64,000 nt of DNA, from assembly GCF_000787715.1 (NCBI RefSeq), contig NZ_BBPI01000076.1, forward strand, positions 58,247-122,246, given 5' to 3'. How positions within the stretch are numbered: position 1 is the stretch's first letter; every line of letters starts with the position of its first letter. The notes beneath the pieces are model-generated. The model saw nothing but the letters and a program-made list of their open reading frames with translations, was not told the DNA's origin and did no database searches. Shown here piece after piece: positions 36,016-45,108 of the stretch. The position numbers were made by a program, and so were the translations under genes. This stretch comes from Sphingomonas parapaucimobilis NBRC 15100. Lineage in GTDB: Bacteria > Pseudomonadota > Alphaproteobacteria > Sphingomonadales > Sphingomonadaceae.

Positions 36016-38216
36016 CGTCCGTCGGGGATCAGCCAGGTCTCCGCCACCTGCTTGCCGCGCCCGCTGCCGCCCATGCCCGGCGGCCGGGTCCAGGCCAGGT
36101 CCAGCGTGCCGCCGGCCGTCGCCTCGCGCGGGATGGCGACCGTGACCTGGCTGGGGTTGGCGGTGCGGATGAAATGCTCCTGCAATAGGATGCTGCCGTT
36201 CGCGACCAGCCGCATCGGCAAGGTATAGTCCTCGCCCGCATAGGTGATCGTCAGGCTGTAGCCCCGACGCGGGTCGAGCCCTTGATAATGCAGCCGCAGC
36301 GGGCTGTCATAGAGCGTCTCGGCATAGTCTAGCTCGCCCGGCCACCAGCCGTCCGCCGGGGTCCGGTCGGCGATGCCGTCGATGGCGGTGGTGAAGAATT
36401 GCGGATCGGCTTCGAAACCGGCCCCGCGCACCAGATGCGGCTCGGCATCCGGGCGGCCCAGATCGTCATACAGCGCGCCCTCCGCCCGGCGGCTGCGGTC
36501 GGGGATCGGCCAGCCTCTGCCCATCCGCGCCTCGATCCAGGCGCGGCCGGTCAGGTCGACATCGGCGCGGTCGAGATTGGCGCCCCGCTCGATATTCGAC
36601 GCGCCGTAGCGCTTGACGCTGAGTTGCAGCCGCACCGCCTGCCACAGCCGTTCGGCCAGCGCGTCCAGCCGATCGCGCAACGCGGCGACCTCCGGCCCGT
36701 CATCGGTCGCCAGGACGGCGCGCGCGCGTTCGGGATCGGGCGCGGCCAGGGCCGCCGCTCGTCGCGCACGGGCCGCGATGGTGCGACGGCGGACCAGCGC
36801 GTCATACACCGCACGATAGCGCAGCGCGTCGATACGCCAGTCGGCGAACGCGGCGGGCCGGACCTGATCGGCGAGGCGCAGCGTGGCGTCGATCGCGGGG
36901 TTGGTGGCAGGGTCGCCGACCCAATTCGCCTCCAGCGCCGCCGGAAGCGCCGCCGCCCGGTCATCGCCGATGAAGACCCGCGCATAGTCTTTGGCAAAGG
37001 CGCGGGTGTCGGTCTTCGGATCCCAACCCAGACGGAACCAGAGGAACTGGTTGAAGTCGTCGTTCACCCCCTCGGAATAGGTAATGAAACCGGCGGTCAG
37101 GGGTGCGAAGCGGGCAAAGATATGGGCATAGGCGTCGGGACGCGGATTGATCGGCTCTCGCCCCTCGGTCAGCGCGAATTCGGGCCACCAGCGCGGCACC
37201 GGAAACTGCGCATGCATGGTGTGCGCGATGTCGGGATAGAGGATCAGCGGATAGCGTGCCGGTATCCGTGCCCGCTCGACCGACAGCGGATCGCGGGTCT
37301 GCGGACCGACGAAGACGCCGGTCAGCCAGTCGGGTTGTTTGTCCAGTTCATGGTAGAATGCCGTGAATCCCGCCGCGTCGAACCCTTGCGACGAGATATA
37401 GACGGGCGCCCTGGGATGGCGAGCCCGCAGCAATGCCGCCTGTTGCGCCACAAGCGGAAACAGCCGCGCGGGCGGCGTATGCCCCGGATCGCCGCCGGGC
37501 ACATAGAGTGCGTCGACATAAGGCAGATCGGCCAATGTCCGCCGGAATGCCGCGACCTCCGCGGCCACTGCGCCGGGCTTTTCGTAATCGCCCAGCTCAG
37601 GATAATAGAGCGCGACGTCCAGTCCCAGCCGGTGGGTGATCGCGGAAATTCCCGCCAGCGTCTCGCGCGGCGGGGCGGGGAAGAGCGGCCCGGTCGCATC
37701 ATCGTCGGACACCGGCGCGATGATCTGCACACCGCTGGCCCCCCAGAGCGCAAAATCCTCGATCCGCCGCTGAAACATCGGCAGTGTCCAGGCATCATAG
37801 CTGTTGTTCTTGGGGCGATAGCCGATCTGGGTCAGCCGCGTGGCATGAGCAGGCCGCTCGTCAATCGGCCCCCTCACCGTCAGCCGCGCGGTCCCACCCG
37901 CAATGTCGAGATGGCGCAGCACCCAGCCGGCGCCATAGACCAGCCCCCTCGTGTCTTCGGCGGTCACGACCGTCACCGGCCCTGTCCGCCGGATCGCAAA
38001 GGCCTCGCGGCCGAGCTTCGCGGGCGCCCGCCACCGGCTCCGCAGCGCAATGGGAAGCGCGGCCGCCACCGCCCCTCGCGGCGCGATCAGCACCCGGACG
38101 TCGCCGCACCATGCGACCCGCTCGGAAATCCGGCGGTTCAACAGGTCCGCCGCGACCTCCCCCCCTGCCCCGGCCGTCGCACAGGATGCCGCCAGTGCGG
38201 CCATGACGGCGATCAT
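36012..38216 (-). CDS. Putative large glycoside hydrolase (GH67/GH20-like N-domain plus TIM barrel), exported
   Basis: A 734-residue protein with a signal and possible lipobox (MIAVMAALAASC). Residues about 20-115 form a GH20b/GH67N-like domain (TRGLVYGAGWVLRHLDIAGG). Residues about 125-420 form a TIM-barrel candidate beginning 'THATRLTQIGYRPKNNSYDA' in style (with RIEDFALWGASGVQIIAPVSDDD, DVALYYPELGDY and DALYVPGGDPGHTPP). A helical and beta-sandwich tail follows. Acidic residues suitable for catalysis exist, but I cannot assign them. It resembles alpha-glucuronidase-type proteins more than any other group I know, with low certainty. A decayed TonB-dependent receptor lies just upstream, suggesting the remains of a former glycan-use locus. 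Confidence 0.6.
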   Translation of the reverse strand: MIAVMAALAASCATAGAGGEVAADLLNRRISERVAWCGDVRVLIAPRGAVAAALPIALRSRWRAPAKLGREAFAIRRTGPVTVVTAEDTRGLVYGAGWVLRHLDIAGGTARLTVRGPIDERPAHATRLTQIGYRPKNNSYDAWTLPMFQRRIEDFALWGASGVQIIAPVSDDDATGPLFPAPPRETLAGISAITHRLGLDVALYYPELGDYEKPGAVAAEVAAFRRTLADLPYVDALYVPGGDPGHTPPARLFPLVAQQAALLRARHPRAPVYISSQGFDAAGFTAFYHELDKQPDWLTGVFVGPQTRDPLSVERARIPARYPLILYPDIAHTMHAQFPVPRWWPEFALTEGREPINPRPDAYAHIFARFAPLTAGFITYSEGVNDDFNQFLWFRLGWDPKTDTRAFAKDYARVFIGDDRAAALPAALEANWVGDPATNPAIDATLRLADQVRPAAFADWRIDALRYRAVYDALVRRRTIAARARRAAALAAPDPERARAVLATDDGPEVAALRDRLDALAERLWQAVRLQLSVKRYGASNIERGANLDRADVDLTGRAWIEARMGRGWPIPDRSRRAEGALYDDLGRPDAEPHLVRGAGFEADPQFFTTAIDGIADRTPADGWWPGELDYAETLYDSPLRLHYQGLDPRRGYSLTITYAGEDYTLPMRLVANGSILLQEHFIRTANPSQVTVAIPREATAGGTLDLAWTRPPGMGGSGRGKQVAETWLIPDGR

Positions 38217-38279
38217 GCCGCGATCCGGGGCATGGGGATCGGAAAGGACGGTTTGCGGGTCACGCTCGGCTCCGTGGTT

Positions 38280-39226
38280 TCACTTTGGTCTTATGGCGCG
38301 ACGGACCGGGACCGCAAAGACAAAAGGCCCCGGCATCGCTGCCCGGGCCGATGGCATGCTGCCATACTGGTCATAGGTCTCGTCCGGCAGGTTCGATGCA
38401 TGGGCCGTCACGCGGAAATGGTCGTTGCTGTTGTACGAGGCCGAGAAGTCGAGCTGCCGATGGGAATCGGTGAAGTTCGACGACTGGAGACGCCCGAAGT
38501 CATCGAAATATTCCGAGTGGTAATGGTGGCTCAGCCGCGCCTGGGACGGACCGGACTCGAATAGGGCACGATATTGCAGGCGTTGCACGACAGATAGCTG
38601 GCGTCGGCGAAATACCATTCCGCCGACGGGCCGAAATTGGTCGCGGCAAAGGTCGCCCAGGCGATCAGGCCGTTGCCGATCGTCGCGGCGGTCCGCTGCG
38701 ATCCACGCACGTCATAGCTATGTTCGGAATCGCTGAAATTCTCGTAATTGCCGCGGATCACTATGGCGTTGGCGGTCAGCGTGAAATTGTCGCTCGGCCT
38801 GGACTGCATCGTGCCGGTGAAGCCCAGCCGCTGGCGCGTCTGCTGGAAATATCCATGCGCCAAGAACGTGAGCGGGCGGGCGGTCTTCAGATCGTTGATC
38901 GTCGCATTGCGGTTCTGCGGCACGGCCTGCCCGGCGCCATCGGTCGTGGTGAACCGGCTGCCGGTCAGGTAACCGTACACGGCGACACCGGCGCGAGCGA
39001 GATTCTCCTTGGTCGCAATTGACCGAGCCTGGCACCGCGAAGGTGTCGCCGTCATTATGTCAGCTATACCGCGCCGAGCCGCCGAAATTGCACCGGTTCG
39101 AGCGGTCATTCTAGTCGTAACCAGCGGTCGCGGTCAGCGTGCCGGGCTTCCGGTCCGGCGGCTTGCGCATGACGACATCGACGGTGCCGCCGATTGGCGC
39201 GACGATCTTTCGAATGCGCCTGCCGT
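38280..39226 (-). pseudogene. Decayed TonB-dependent receptor (TIGR01782-like), 5' end lost at the cas3 junction
   Basis: Pieces of one receptor lie in order on the reverse strand but in different frames. They are a plug piece (39117-39226: RIRKIVAPIGGTVDVVMRKP, then a TAG after TATAGYD), a barrel piece (38531 to about 39030: AGVAVYGYLTGSRFTTTDG and RLGFTGTMQSRPSDNFTLTA), and a C-terminal piece (38280 to about 38600: SHHYHSEYFDDFGRLQSSNF, QLDFSASYNSNDHFRVTAHA). Roughly half the barrel is missing between the last two. The signal peptide and first part of the plug are absent, and the homology starts immediately after the cas3 stop. This is therefore an inactivated gene truncated by the arrival or rearrangement of the defence island. 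Confidence 0.8.
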
Positions 39227-41746
39227 CTAGGCTTCCGGGCGCAGGCCCCATTGGTCGTAGAGATAGTCCCGCCCGGCAAAGCGGAAGCGGTGGTCGTCCA
39301 GCCGCTCGACCGGCGCGCCGGGGGATGCCTTCCCGACCATCCAGCCGGGCAGGGCGATCCGCGTAATCTCGGTTCCGAACGGCCCGGACAAGGGCGCGTC
39401 CAGATCGAGCAGCAGGTCACGCGCGCCCAGCCGGGTGGTGACGTCCGTCATGTCATCGGGAAAGACCAACTCGTCAAAACGCCGCGACAGGTCCAGCGCC
39501 ACGGCGCTGGCACGACTGCCGTCCGCGACGACACCGCCCGCCAGCGTGTTGCCGTGGTTGATCCACGCCGCCCCGCCCTCTTGCTGGATCACCGCCAGCG
39601 CGTGCGGGTGCAGCGCGCGTTCGACCAGCAGGCGGTTGTCGCGAGGAATGGCGATATCGGGACGTTCTTCCAGCAGACGCAGCGTCGCCTCCAGATGCAG
39701 CAGGTTCGGATAGACATTGCCCAACCCGTGCCGCTCGCGCCGCCTCGCATCCAGCCACGGGGTCAGGTCGCGCTCCTCGGGTCGCAGGACCAGCACGCGC
39801 GCCTGCCCGAACGCCCCCCGGTCGTCACGGGCATGGCGATGCAGCCGCCCGATCCGCTGGAGCAGCACGTCCATCGGCGCCAGATCGGTGATGAGGAAAT
39901 CCGCATCGATATCCAGCGACTGTTCCAGCGTCTGGGTGCCGACCAATATCCGGCCACCGGCGCTGCGCCGCTTGCCGAACGCATCCTCGACCGCCCTGTC
40001 GAGCAATCGCCGGTCGGTCGCGGCGAAGCGGCCATGATGCAGCGTCGCCACGCCCTCCACCCGAAAGGCGAGATCGGGGGCGAGCGCGGCCACCGCCTGC
40101 GCCACGGCCACCGCCCCGGCCACGCTGTTGCGCACCACCAGCACCGCCGCCCCGCCCTGCGCCGCCGCCACCGCGCACCGGGCGATCGCATCGGGATCGG
40201 CGATCAGCCCCGCCGTCTCGATACGGACATGCTTCTGCACCGCGCCCGACGCCATCGCCGGGCGTGGCGATGATCCAATGCCCGACAGCGCGGGATAGGG
40301 CAGAGCCTCCGCCTCGGCGAGCGAGGCGACCGGCGTCTTCAGCAATCGCGCCCGCGCCGCCGCGCCCAGCGTCGCCGACAGCAGCAGCGCCCGCCCCCCG
40401 ACCGCGACATGCTGGTCCAGCAACCGTTCGAGCAGACCGGTCATATAGGCGTCCGAGGCATGAACCTCGTCCACGACCAGCAGGCTGCGCGCCAGGGCCG
40501 ATGCGCGGAACAGCGCGTGCTTGACCGGCAGCGCGGCGAGCAGTGCCTGATCGATCGTTCCGACCGCCACCCGCGCCGCGAGGAAGCGATTGGCCCGCTC
40601 CGCCGCCCAGCGTGCGTCCTCCGCGCCGCCCGGCTCACCGCCGTCCCAGCGGACCTCATAGCCGGGCAGCGCCTGTCCCTGCGCATCGCCTGCCTGCAGA
40701 TAACCGGGCACCGCCAGCACGGCGGGCGGTGCCCCCTCGCCCCAGAGGGTCTTGATCGCCATGTTGACCCGCGCATGAAGCTGCACCGCCGCCGAGCGGG
40801 TCGGCAACGCGAAGAACAGGCCATCGACCTCGCCGCGCCGCCGCATCTCGACCCAGCGCCATAGCGCCGCCTCGGTCTTGCCCGATCCGGTCTCCGCCTC
40901 GATCAGCGCGACCGGCCCCAGATCGGCGGCGGCCGCCTCCGTCTGGAAAACATAGGGCGTGTTGCCGAACAGCGCCTCGAACCCGGCGGACGGCGTGTCG
41001 AGCGGCGTAAAGCCGCGTGCCGCCGCCGCCTCTGGCGCCTGTACGTCGCGCCATGCATCGCGGTCTGCACCATGCGGCTCCGCGACGGGGAAGCGCTTCG
41101 TATCCGAACCCAACCAGTCGGCCAGCGTCACCAGCCCGGCGAACAACGCCACGAAGCACGGAGCATCGGGCAGTTTCGGACCCGCTTCCCAGGCGAGCGG
41201 CCACCGGGCGCGCAGGGCGTCGATCAGGCGGACGACCGCGATGGCGGGGTCATCATTCCCCTGCGGTTGCCAGTGGCCGACATGCCGGGTCCAGCAATCG
41301 GTATTCTTGCCCGCATCCCGGTGGAATTCGGCGAGCGGCCTGCCGTGATGCGCCATGACGGCGGCGAGATGCTGCTCCGCGCCCCAGCCCTGAATGATCT
41401 CCATCAGCGCCCTGGCGGCCGGACCCTGCCGCAATGTCGAATGGCGCAACACGGCGGCGACCGGGCCGGTATGACCGACCACCTGCCTGACCGCGGGATC
41501 GATCCGCGCCTGAAAACCGCGATTGGCCTTGCCCATATCGTGCAGCGCCGCCAGCACGATCAGCCGGGCGACGTCCTGCGCCGTCAACGGTCGCCCCGCC
41601 GCTTCTTCCAGACTTGGCCGCCAGACGGGCAGAATTGCATCCAAAGCTGCGCCAACGTCGAGGCAGTGATCGAGCAGCGGCAATATGGCGGCCAGCGTGC
41701 CGTCGTCATGACGGGCCAGTTTCGCCCAAGTCTCCGCACCGTTCAT
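39227..41746 (-). CDS. cas3: Cas3, type I-E CRISPR nuclease-helicase
   Basis: An 839-residue protein (start at ATG 41746 behind GGGGAGAAGG; the longer frame enters the control region). The N-terminal HD nuclease has His27, the His69-Asp70 pair (AALHDMGKA) and HHGRP (133-137). The superfamily-2 helicase follows with Walker A ETGSGKTEAA (Lys290), the DEVH box (426-429), an SATLG motif and the late motif QTLEQSLDIDADFLITDLA with QRIGRLHRH. It unwinds and shreds target DNA after Cascade recognition. All motifs are intact. Unusually, it is transcribed away from the Cascade genes and is separated from them by four DISARM genes. Confidence 0.95.
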   Translation of the reverse strand: MNGAETWAKLARHDDGTLAAILPLLDHCLDVGAALDAILPVWRPSLEEAAGRPLTAQDVARLIVLAALHDMGKANRGFQARIDPAVRQVVGHTGPVAAVLRHSTLRQGPAARALMEIIQGWGAEQHLAAVMAHHGRPLAEFHRDAGKNTDCWTRHVGHWQPQGNDDPAIAVVRLIDALRARWPLAWEAGPKLPDAPCFVALFAGLVTLADWLGSDTKRFPVAEPHGADRDAWRDVQAPEAAAARGFTPLDTPSAGFEALFGNTPYVFQTEAAAADLGPVALIEAETGSGKTEAALWRWVEMRRRGEVDGLFFALPTRSAAVQLHARVNMAIKTLWGEGAPPAVLAVPGYLQAGDAQGQALPGYEVRWDGGEPGGAEDARWAAERANRFLAARVAVGTIDQALLAALPVKHALFRASALARSLLVVDEVHASDAYMTGLLERLLDQHVAVGGRALLLSATLGAAARARLLKTPVASLAEAEALPYPALSGIGSSPRPAMASGAVQKHVRIETAGLIADPDAIARCAVAAAQGGAAVLVVRNSVAGAVAVAQAVAALAPDLAFRVEGVATLHHGRFAATDRRLLDRAVEDAFGKRRSAGGRILVGTQTLEQSLDIDADFLITDLAPMDVLLQRIGRLHRHARDDRGAFGQARVLVLRPEERDLTPWLDARRRERHGLGNVYPNLLHLEATLRLLEERPDIAIPRDNRLLVERALHPHALAVIQQEGGAAWINHGNTLAGGVVADGSRASAVALDLSRRFDELVFPDDMTDVTTRLGARDLLLDLDAPLSGPFGTEITRIALPGWMVGKASPGAPVERLDDHRFRFAGRDYLYDQWGLRPEA

Positions 41747-41910
41747 CGCCTTCTCCCCGACGCGCCGCACGCCCGCGCGGAAGACTAGCGACCGCAAGAT
41801 CCGACGCAATCCTTGCCCCCGTGAATAGTGCATCCGTTTCGGGGCCTGCTGTCATTGGCGATGTGTGCCCCGCCCCGCATCCTGACGAGCGGGAGGATTT
41901 CACAAAGCCT
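41747..41910. promoter_or_regulatory. Divergent control region between cas3 and drmD
   Basis: Both defence operons must start from these 164 bp. On the reverse strand a possible cas3 promoter is TTGCGT, 16 bp, TAGTCT (about 41785-41812). For drmD only a Shine-Dalgarno-like GGGAGGA (41891-41897) can be seen, rather far (13 nt) from the ATG. No clear palindrome was found. Confidence 0.35.
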
Positions 41911-44900
41911 ATGTCCGACACGGCCGGTTTTACCACGTCATTGCCCCGCGCAACCGGGCCGGGGGTCGGCCAGTTCGTGTCGCTGCGCGGACGGCTGTGG
42001 ATGGTCGAGGCGCAGCCGGACGGGCCGCTGTCTGGCCATCGGCTCGCCTGTATCGACGACGATGCCAGCGGCGAGGATGCACAGGTGCTGTGGAGCGCAG
42101 AGGTCGATGCGCGGCTGCATGACGAGGAAGCATGGGCCTCGCTGGGCACGCAAGGCGGCGATGCCGCGACCTTCTCGGCCTATCTGCGCACGGTTCGCTG
42201 GCGCACCGCGACCGCGGCCGAGCGCGACCTGTTCCAGGCCCCGTTCCGTGCAGGGATACGGCTCGATCCCTATCAGCTCCTGCCGCTGCGCAAGGCCCTG
42301 CGCCTGCCGCGCGTCAACCTGCTGATCGCCGACGATGTCGGGCTGGGCAAGACGGTCGAGGCGGGGCTGGTCCTGCGCGAGCTGCTGCTGCGCCGCCGGG
42401 TCGACTACACCGTCGTCATCGCGCCGCCTGCGATGACCGGCCAGTGGCGCGACGAGTTGCAGGGCAAGTTCGGCCTGGGCTTCGAGATCGTCGATGCTCG
42501 CCATCTGGAGGAACTGCGGCGGCGGCGCGGATACGGTGCGAACCCCTGGGCGGCGGGATCGCGCTTCATCCTGTCGCACCGGCTGCTGGGCGAGGAAGCC
42601 TATGTCGCGGGGCTTCGCGACGTGCTGGAGGATTTTCGCGCCCGGTCGCTGCTGATTCTGGACGAGGCGCATCACGCCGCCCCGGCAGGCGGTGGCCGCT
42701 ATGCGATCGAGAGCCAGTTCACCCGGTCCCTGCGCGACCTGTCGGACCGGTTCGAGCACCGCCTGTTCCTGTCGGCGACGCCGCATAACGGCCACCCGAA
42801 CAGCTTTGCGACCTTGCTCGAACTGCTCGACCCGCAACGTTTCACGCGGGGTGTCACCGTCCGTCCCGCCGATCTGGAGCCGGTCATGGTGCGCCGCCTG
42901 AAAAGCGACCTGCGCGCGCTGGGCGAGGCCTTTCCCGAACGGGTCGTCGAGCCGATCACGCTGGATGGCCTGCCGGATGATGCCCCCGAACTGACACTGG
43001 CGGCGATGCTGGCGGACTATCGCCGGTTGCGCGAGCGGCGGATCGGCGGGCTGGCGGGCACGCAGGCGGCACGGGCGCGGCTGGCGATGGTCGGGCTGCA
43101 ACAGCGGCTGCTGTCCTCCATCCCCGCCTTTGCCCGCACCCTGCGCGTCCATATCGCCGGGTTGGACCGCGCCATCGCCGGGACCGTGCGCGAGGTGGCT
43201 CCTGTCGAAGTCGAAGCGCCTGATCGGGCGGAGGATGAAGAGGCCGCGCTGGCCCTGCTCGACCGCGCGGTCGAGGCGGAGGCCGAACGACAGGCCGCGA
43301 CCGGCGCGGCGGGGGCTTCGCGCGATCAGCTGGCGGAGGAACGCCGCGTCGCCACCGCGATGCTGGCCGTAGCGGACGCCGCCCGCACCCGGCCCGATGC
43401 GCGGGTCGAGTGGATTCTCGACTGGGCGCGCACGAACCTGCTCGACGCAGGAGGCAATTGGCGTGAACGGTGGCTGATCCTGTTCACCGAATATGAGGAC
43501 ACGCGCCGCTGGCTCCAGCGCCAGCTCGCGGTGCTGCTCGACCCCGAGGATGCATACGAGGCGCGGCGGATCGACAGCTTCACCGGCATCACCTCGACCG
43601 AACGGCGCGAGGCGATCAAGCGCGCGTTCAACGATCCCGCCGATCCCTTGCGCATCCTGATCTGCACCGATGCCGCGCGCGAGGGGATCAATCTTCAAAC
43701 GCAATGCCATGATCTGATCCATGTCGACCTGCCCTGGAACCCGTCGCGGCTGGAGCAGCGCAACGGGCGGATCGACCGCAAGCTGCAACCCAGCCCGACC
43801 GTCACCTGCCGCTATTTCGTCTATGCCCAGCGGCCCGAGGACGTGGTCCTCGACGCGCTGGTCCGCAAGACCGAGCTGATCCGCCGCCAGCTCGGCTCGG
43901 CGGGGCAAGTGCTGGGCGCGCGGATCGCCGACCGGCTGGGCGGCGGCATCGACCGCGCCGCCGCGCGCGATCTCGCCGCGCGGATCGACGACGAGGAAGC
44001 CGATGAACGCGTCCGCGCGGCGGTGCGCGATCTGGACGACGGGGCCGAGGCACGGCTGGCCCGCCTGAAGCGAGAACAGGCCGACCTGAGCAAGGCGCTG
44101 GAGACGGCGCGCGCCCGTGTCGGCGTCGATCCGGGCGAATTGCAGTCGGTGGTCGGCCTCGCGCTCACCCGCGCGGGCGGGGCCTGGGATCACCCGACGG
44201 TGGTCGGCGCGACGTCGGTCTTCGCACTCGACCAGGCGACGCTGGCGGGTGATCCCAGCTGGCAGCCTTTGCTCGACGAATTGCGCGCGCGTCCCATTCG
44301 TCCCGGCGAGCGCCCCGGCGAATGGCGGGCCAGCCCCGATGCCGATGTCCGCCGGATCAGCTTCGCCCCCGCCATCTTGCCCGACGGGCGCGATGCGGGC
44401 GATGTGGTGCAGCTGCATCTGGAGCACCGTCTGGTCCGCCGCCTGCTCGGGCGCTTCCTGTCGGCGGGCTTCCGACAGGGGCTGGAGCGCGCCTGCGTCA
44501 TCCGCACCGCCGCGACGCCCTCCCCGCGCGTCGTCCTGCTCGGGCGACTGGCACTCTATGGCGAGCAGGCCGCGCGGCTGCATGAGGAGGTGCTGAGCGT
44601 CGCCGCCGACTGGCGCGACACCGGCGAGCTTCGTGCGCTGGCCGAGGGGCGCGAGGCCGAAGCGCGGGTGCTGGAGGAACTGATCGAGGCGCTGCGCCAT
44701 GCGAGCGACGCCGAACCCGCCATCGCCGCCCACGCGACCGCCCATGCGATGCGTGACGTGACCGAGCTGCGCCCCGTACTGGAGGCACGCGCGGCGGCAC
44801 GGGCCGAGAAAGTCGCGGGCGAACTGACCCGTCGTGCCGAATCCGAGGCACGGGGGCTGGAGACGCTGCTGCGCCAGCGTATCGCACGCATCCTGCGCGA

Positions 44901-45108
44901 ACGCGGCCAGGATGACGGCCAGCTCTCCCTCCTGCTCGACCCCATGGAGGCGCGGCAGCGCGCCGCCGACCGCCGATCCTGGGACCGCGCCGCCACCCGG
45001 CTGGACGACGAACTGGTGCGCGAACCCGAACGGCTGCGCGCCGGAGCGCGCATCCATGCCACGCGGCTGGAGCCGATCGGCCTCGTCTATCTCTGGCCCG
45101 TGGCATGA
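41911..45108 (+). CDS. drmD: DrmD: SNF2-type helicase of class 1 DISARM
   Basis: A 1065-residue helicase. The N-terminal part is followed by Walker A DDVGLGKTVEAG (Lys147), the DEAH box DEAHH (251-255), LSATPHNGHPNSF, the second RecA domain with SFTGITSTERREAIK, and motif VI RLEQRNGRIDR (613-623). The C-terminal third (about 670-1065) is helical and Arg/Glu-rich. In class 1 DISARM, DrmD is the first gene and is specific to that class. The start at 41911 is the ATG that begins the conserved part; GTG 41821 is an in-frame alternative. Its stop overlaps the methylase start (ATGA). It lies on the strand opposite to cas3, which it faces away from. Confidence 0.88.
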   Translation: MSDTAGFTTSLPRATGPGVGQFVSLRGRLWMVEAQPDGPLSGHRLACIDDDASGEDAQVLWSAEVDARLHDEEAWASLGTQGGDAATFSAYLRTVRWRTATAAERDLFQAPFRAGIRLDPYQLLPLRKALRLPRVNLLIADDVGLGKTVEAGLVLRELLLRRRVDYTVVIAPPAMTGQWRDELQGKFGLGFEIVDARHLEELRRRRGYGANPWAAGSRFILSHRLLGEEAYVAGLRDVLEDFRARSLLILDEAHHAAPAGGGRYAIESQFTRSLRDLSDRFEHRLFLSATPHNGHPNSFATLLELLDPQRFTRGVTVRPADLEPVMVRRLKSDLRALGEAFPERVVEPITLDGLPDDAPELTLAAMLADYRRLRERRIGGLAGTQAARARLAMVGLQQRLLSSIPAFARTLRVHIAGLDRAIAGTVREVAPVEVEAPDRAEDEEAALALLDRAVEAEAERQAATGAAGASRDQLAEERRVATAMLAVADAARTRPDARVEWILDWARTNLLDAGGNWRERWLILFTEYEDTRRWLQRQLAVLLDPEDAYEARRIDSFTGITSTERREAIKRAFNDPADPLRILICTDAAREGINLQTQCHDLIHVDLPWNPSRLEQRNGRIDRKLQPSPTVTCRYFVYAQRPEDVVLDALVRKTELIRRQLGSAGQVLGARIADRLGGGIDRAAARDLAARIDDEEADERVRAAVRDLDDGAEARLARLKREQADLSKALETARARVGVDPGELQSVVGLALTRAGGAWDHPTVVGATSVFALDQATLAGDPSWQPLLDELRARPIRPGERPGEWRASPDADVRRISFAPAILPDGRDAGDVVQLHLEHRLVRRLLGRFLSAGFRQGLERACVIRTAATPSPRVVLLGRLALYGEQAARLHEEVLSVAADWRDTGELRALAEGREAEARVLEELIEALRHASDAEPAIAAHATAHAMRDVTELRPVLEARAAARAEKVAGELTRRAESEARGLETLLRQRIARILRERGQDDGQLSLLLDPMEARQRAADRRSWDRAATRLDDELVREPERLRAGARIHATRLEPIGLVYLWPVA

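Noticed and set aside
38280..38618. A small real protein of 112 residues
   Set aside because: Most of it matches the C-terminus of a TonB-dependent receptor, and the neighbouring frame carries an upstream part of the same receptor, so it is pseudogene debris.
41938..45057. A 1039-residue reverse open frame over drmD
   Set aside because: Shadow of high-GC coding DNA; the forward frame has all helicase motifs.
39227..45108. That the helicase next to cas3 might be a second Cas3 or a CRISPR accessory helicase
   Set aside because: Its motifs are SNF2-like (DDVGLGKT, RNGRIDR), and the next three genes match DISARM DrmMI, DrmA and DrmB in order.
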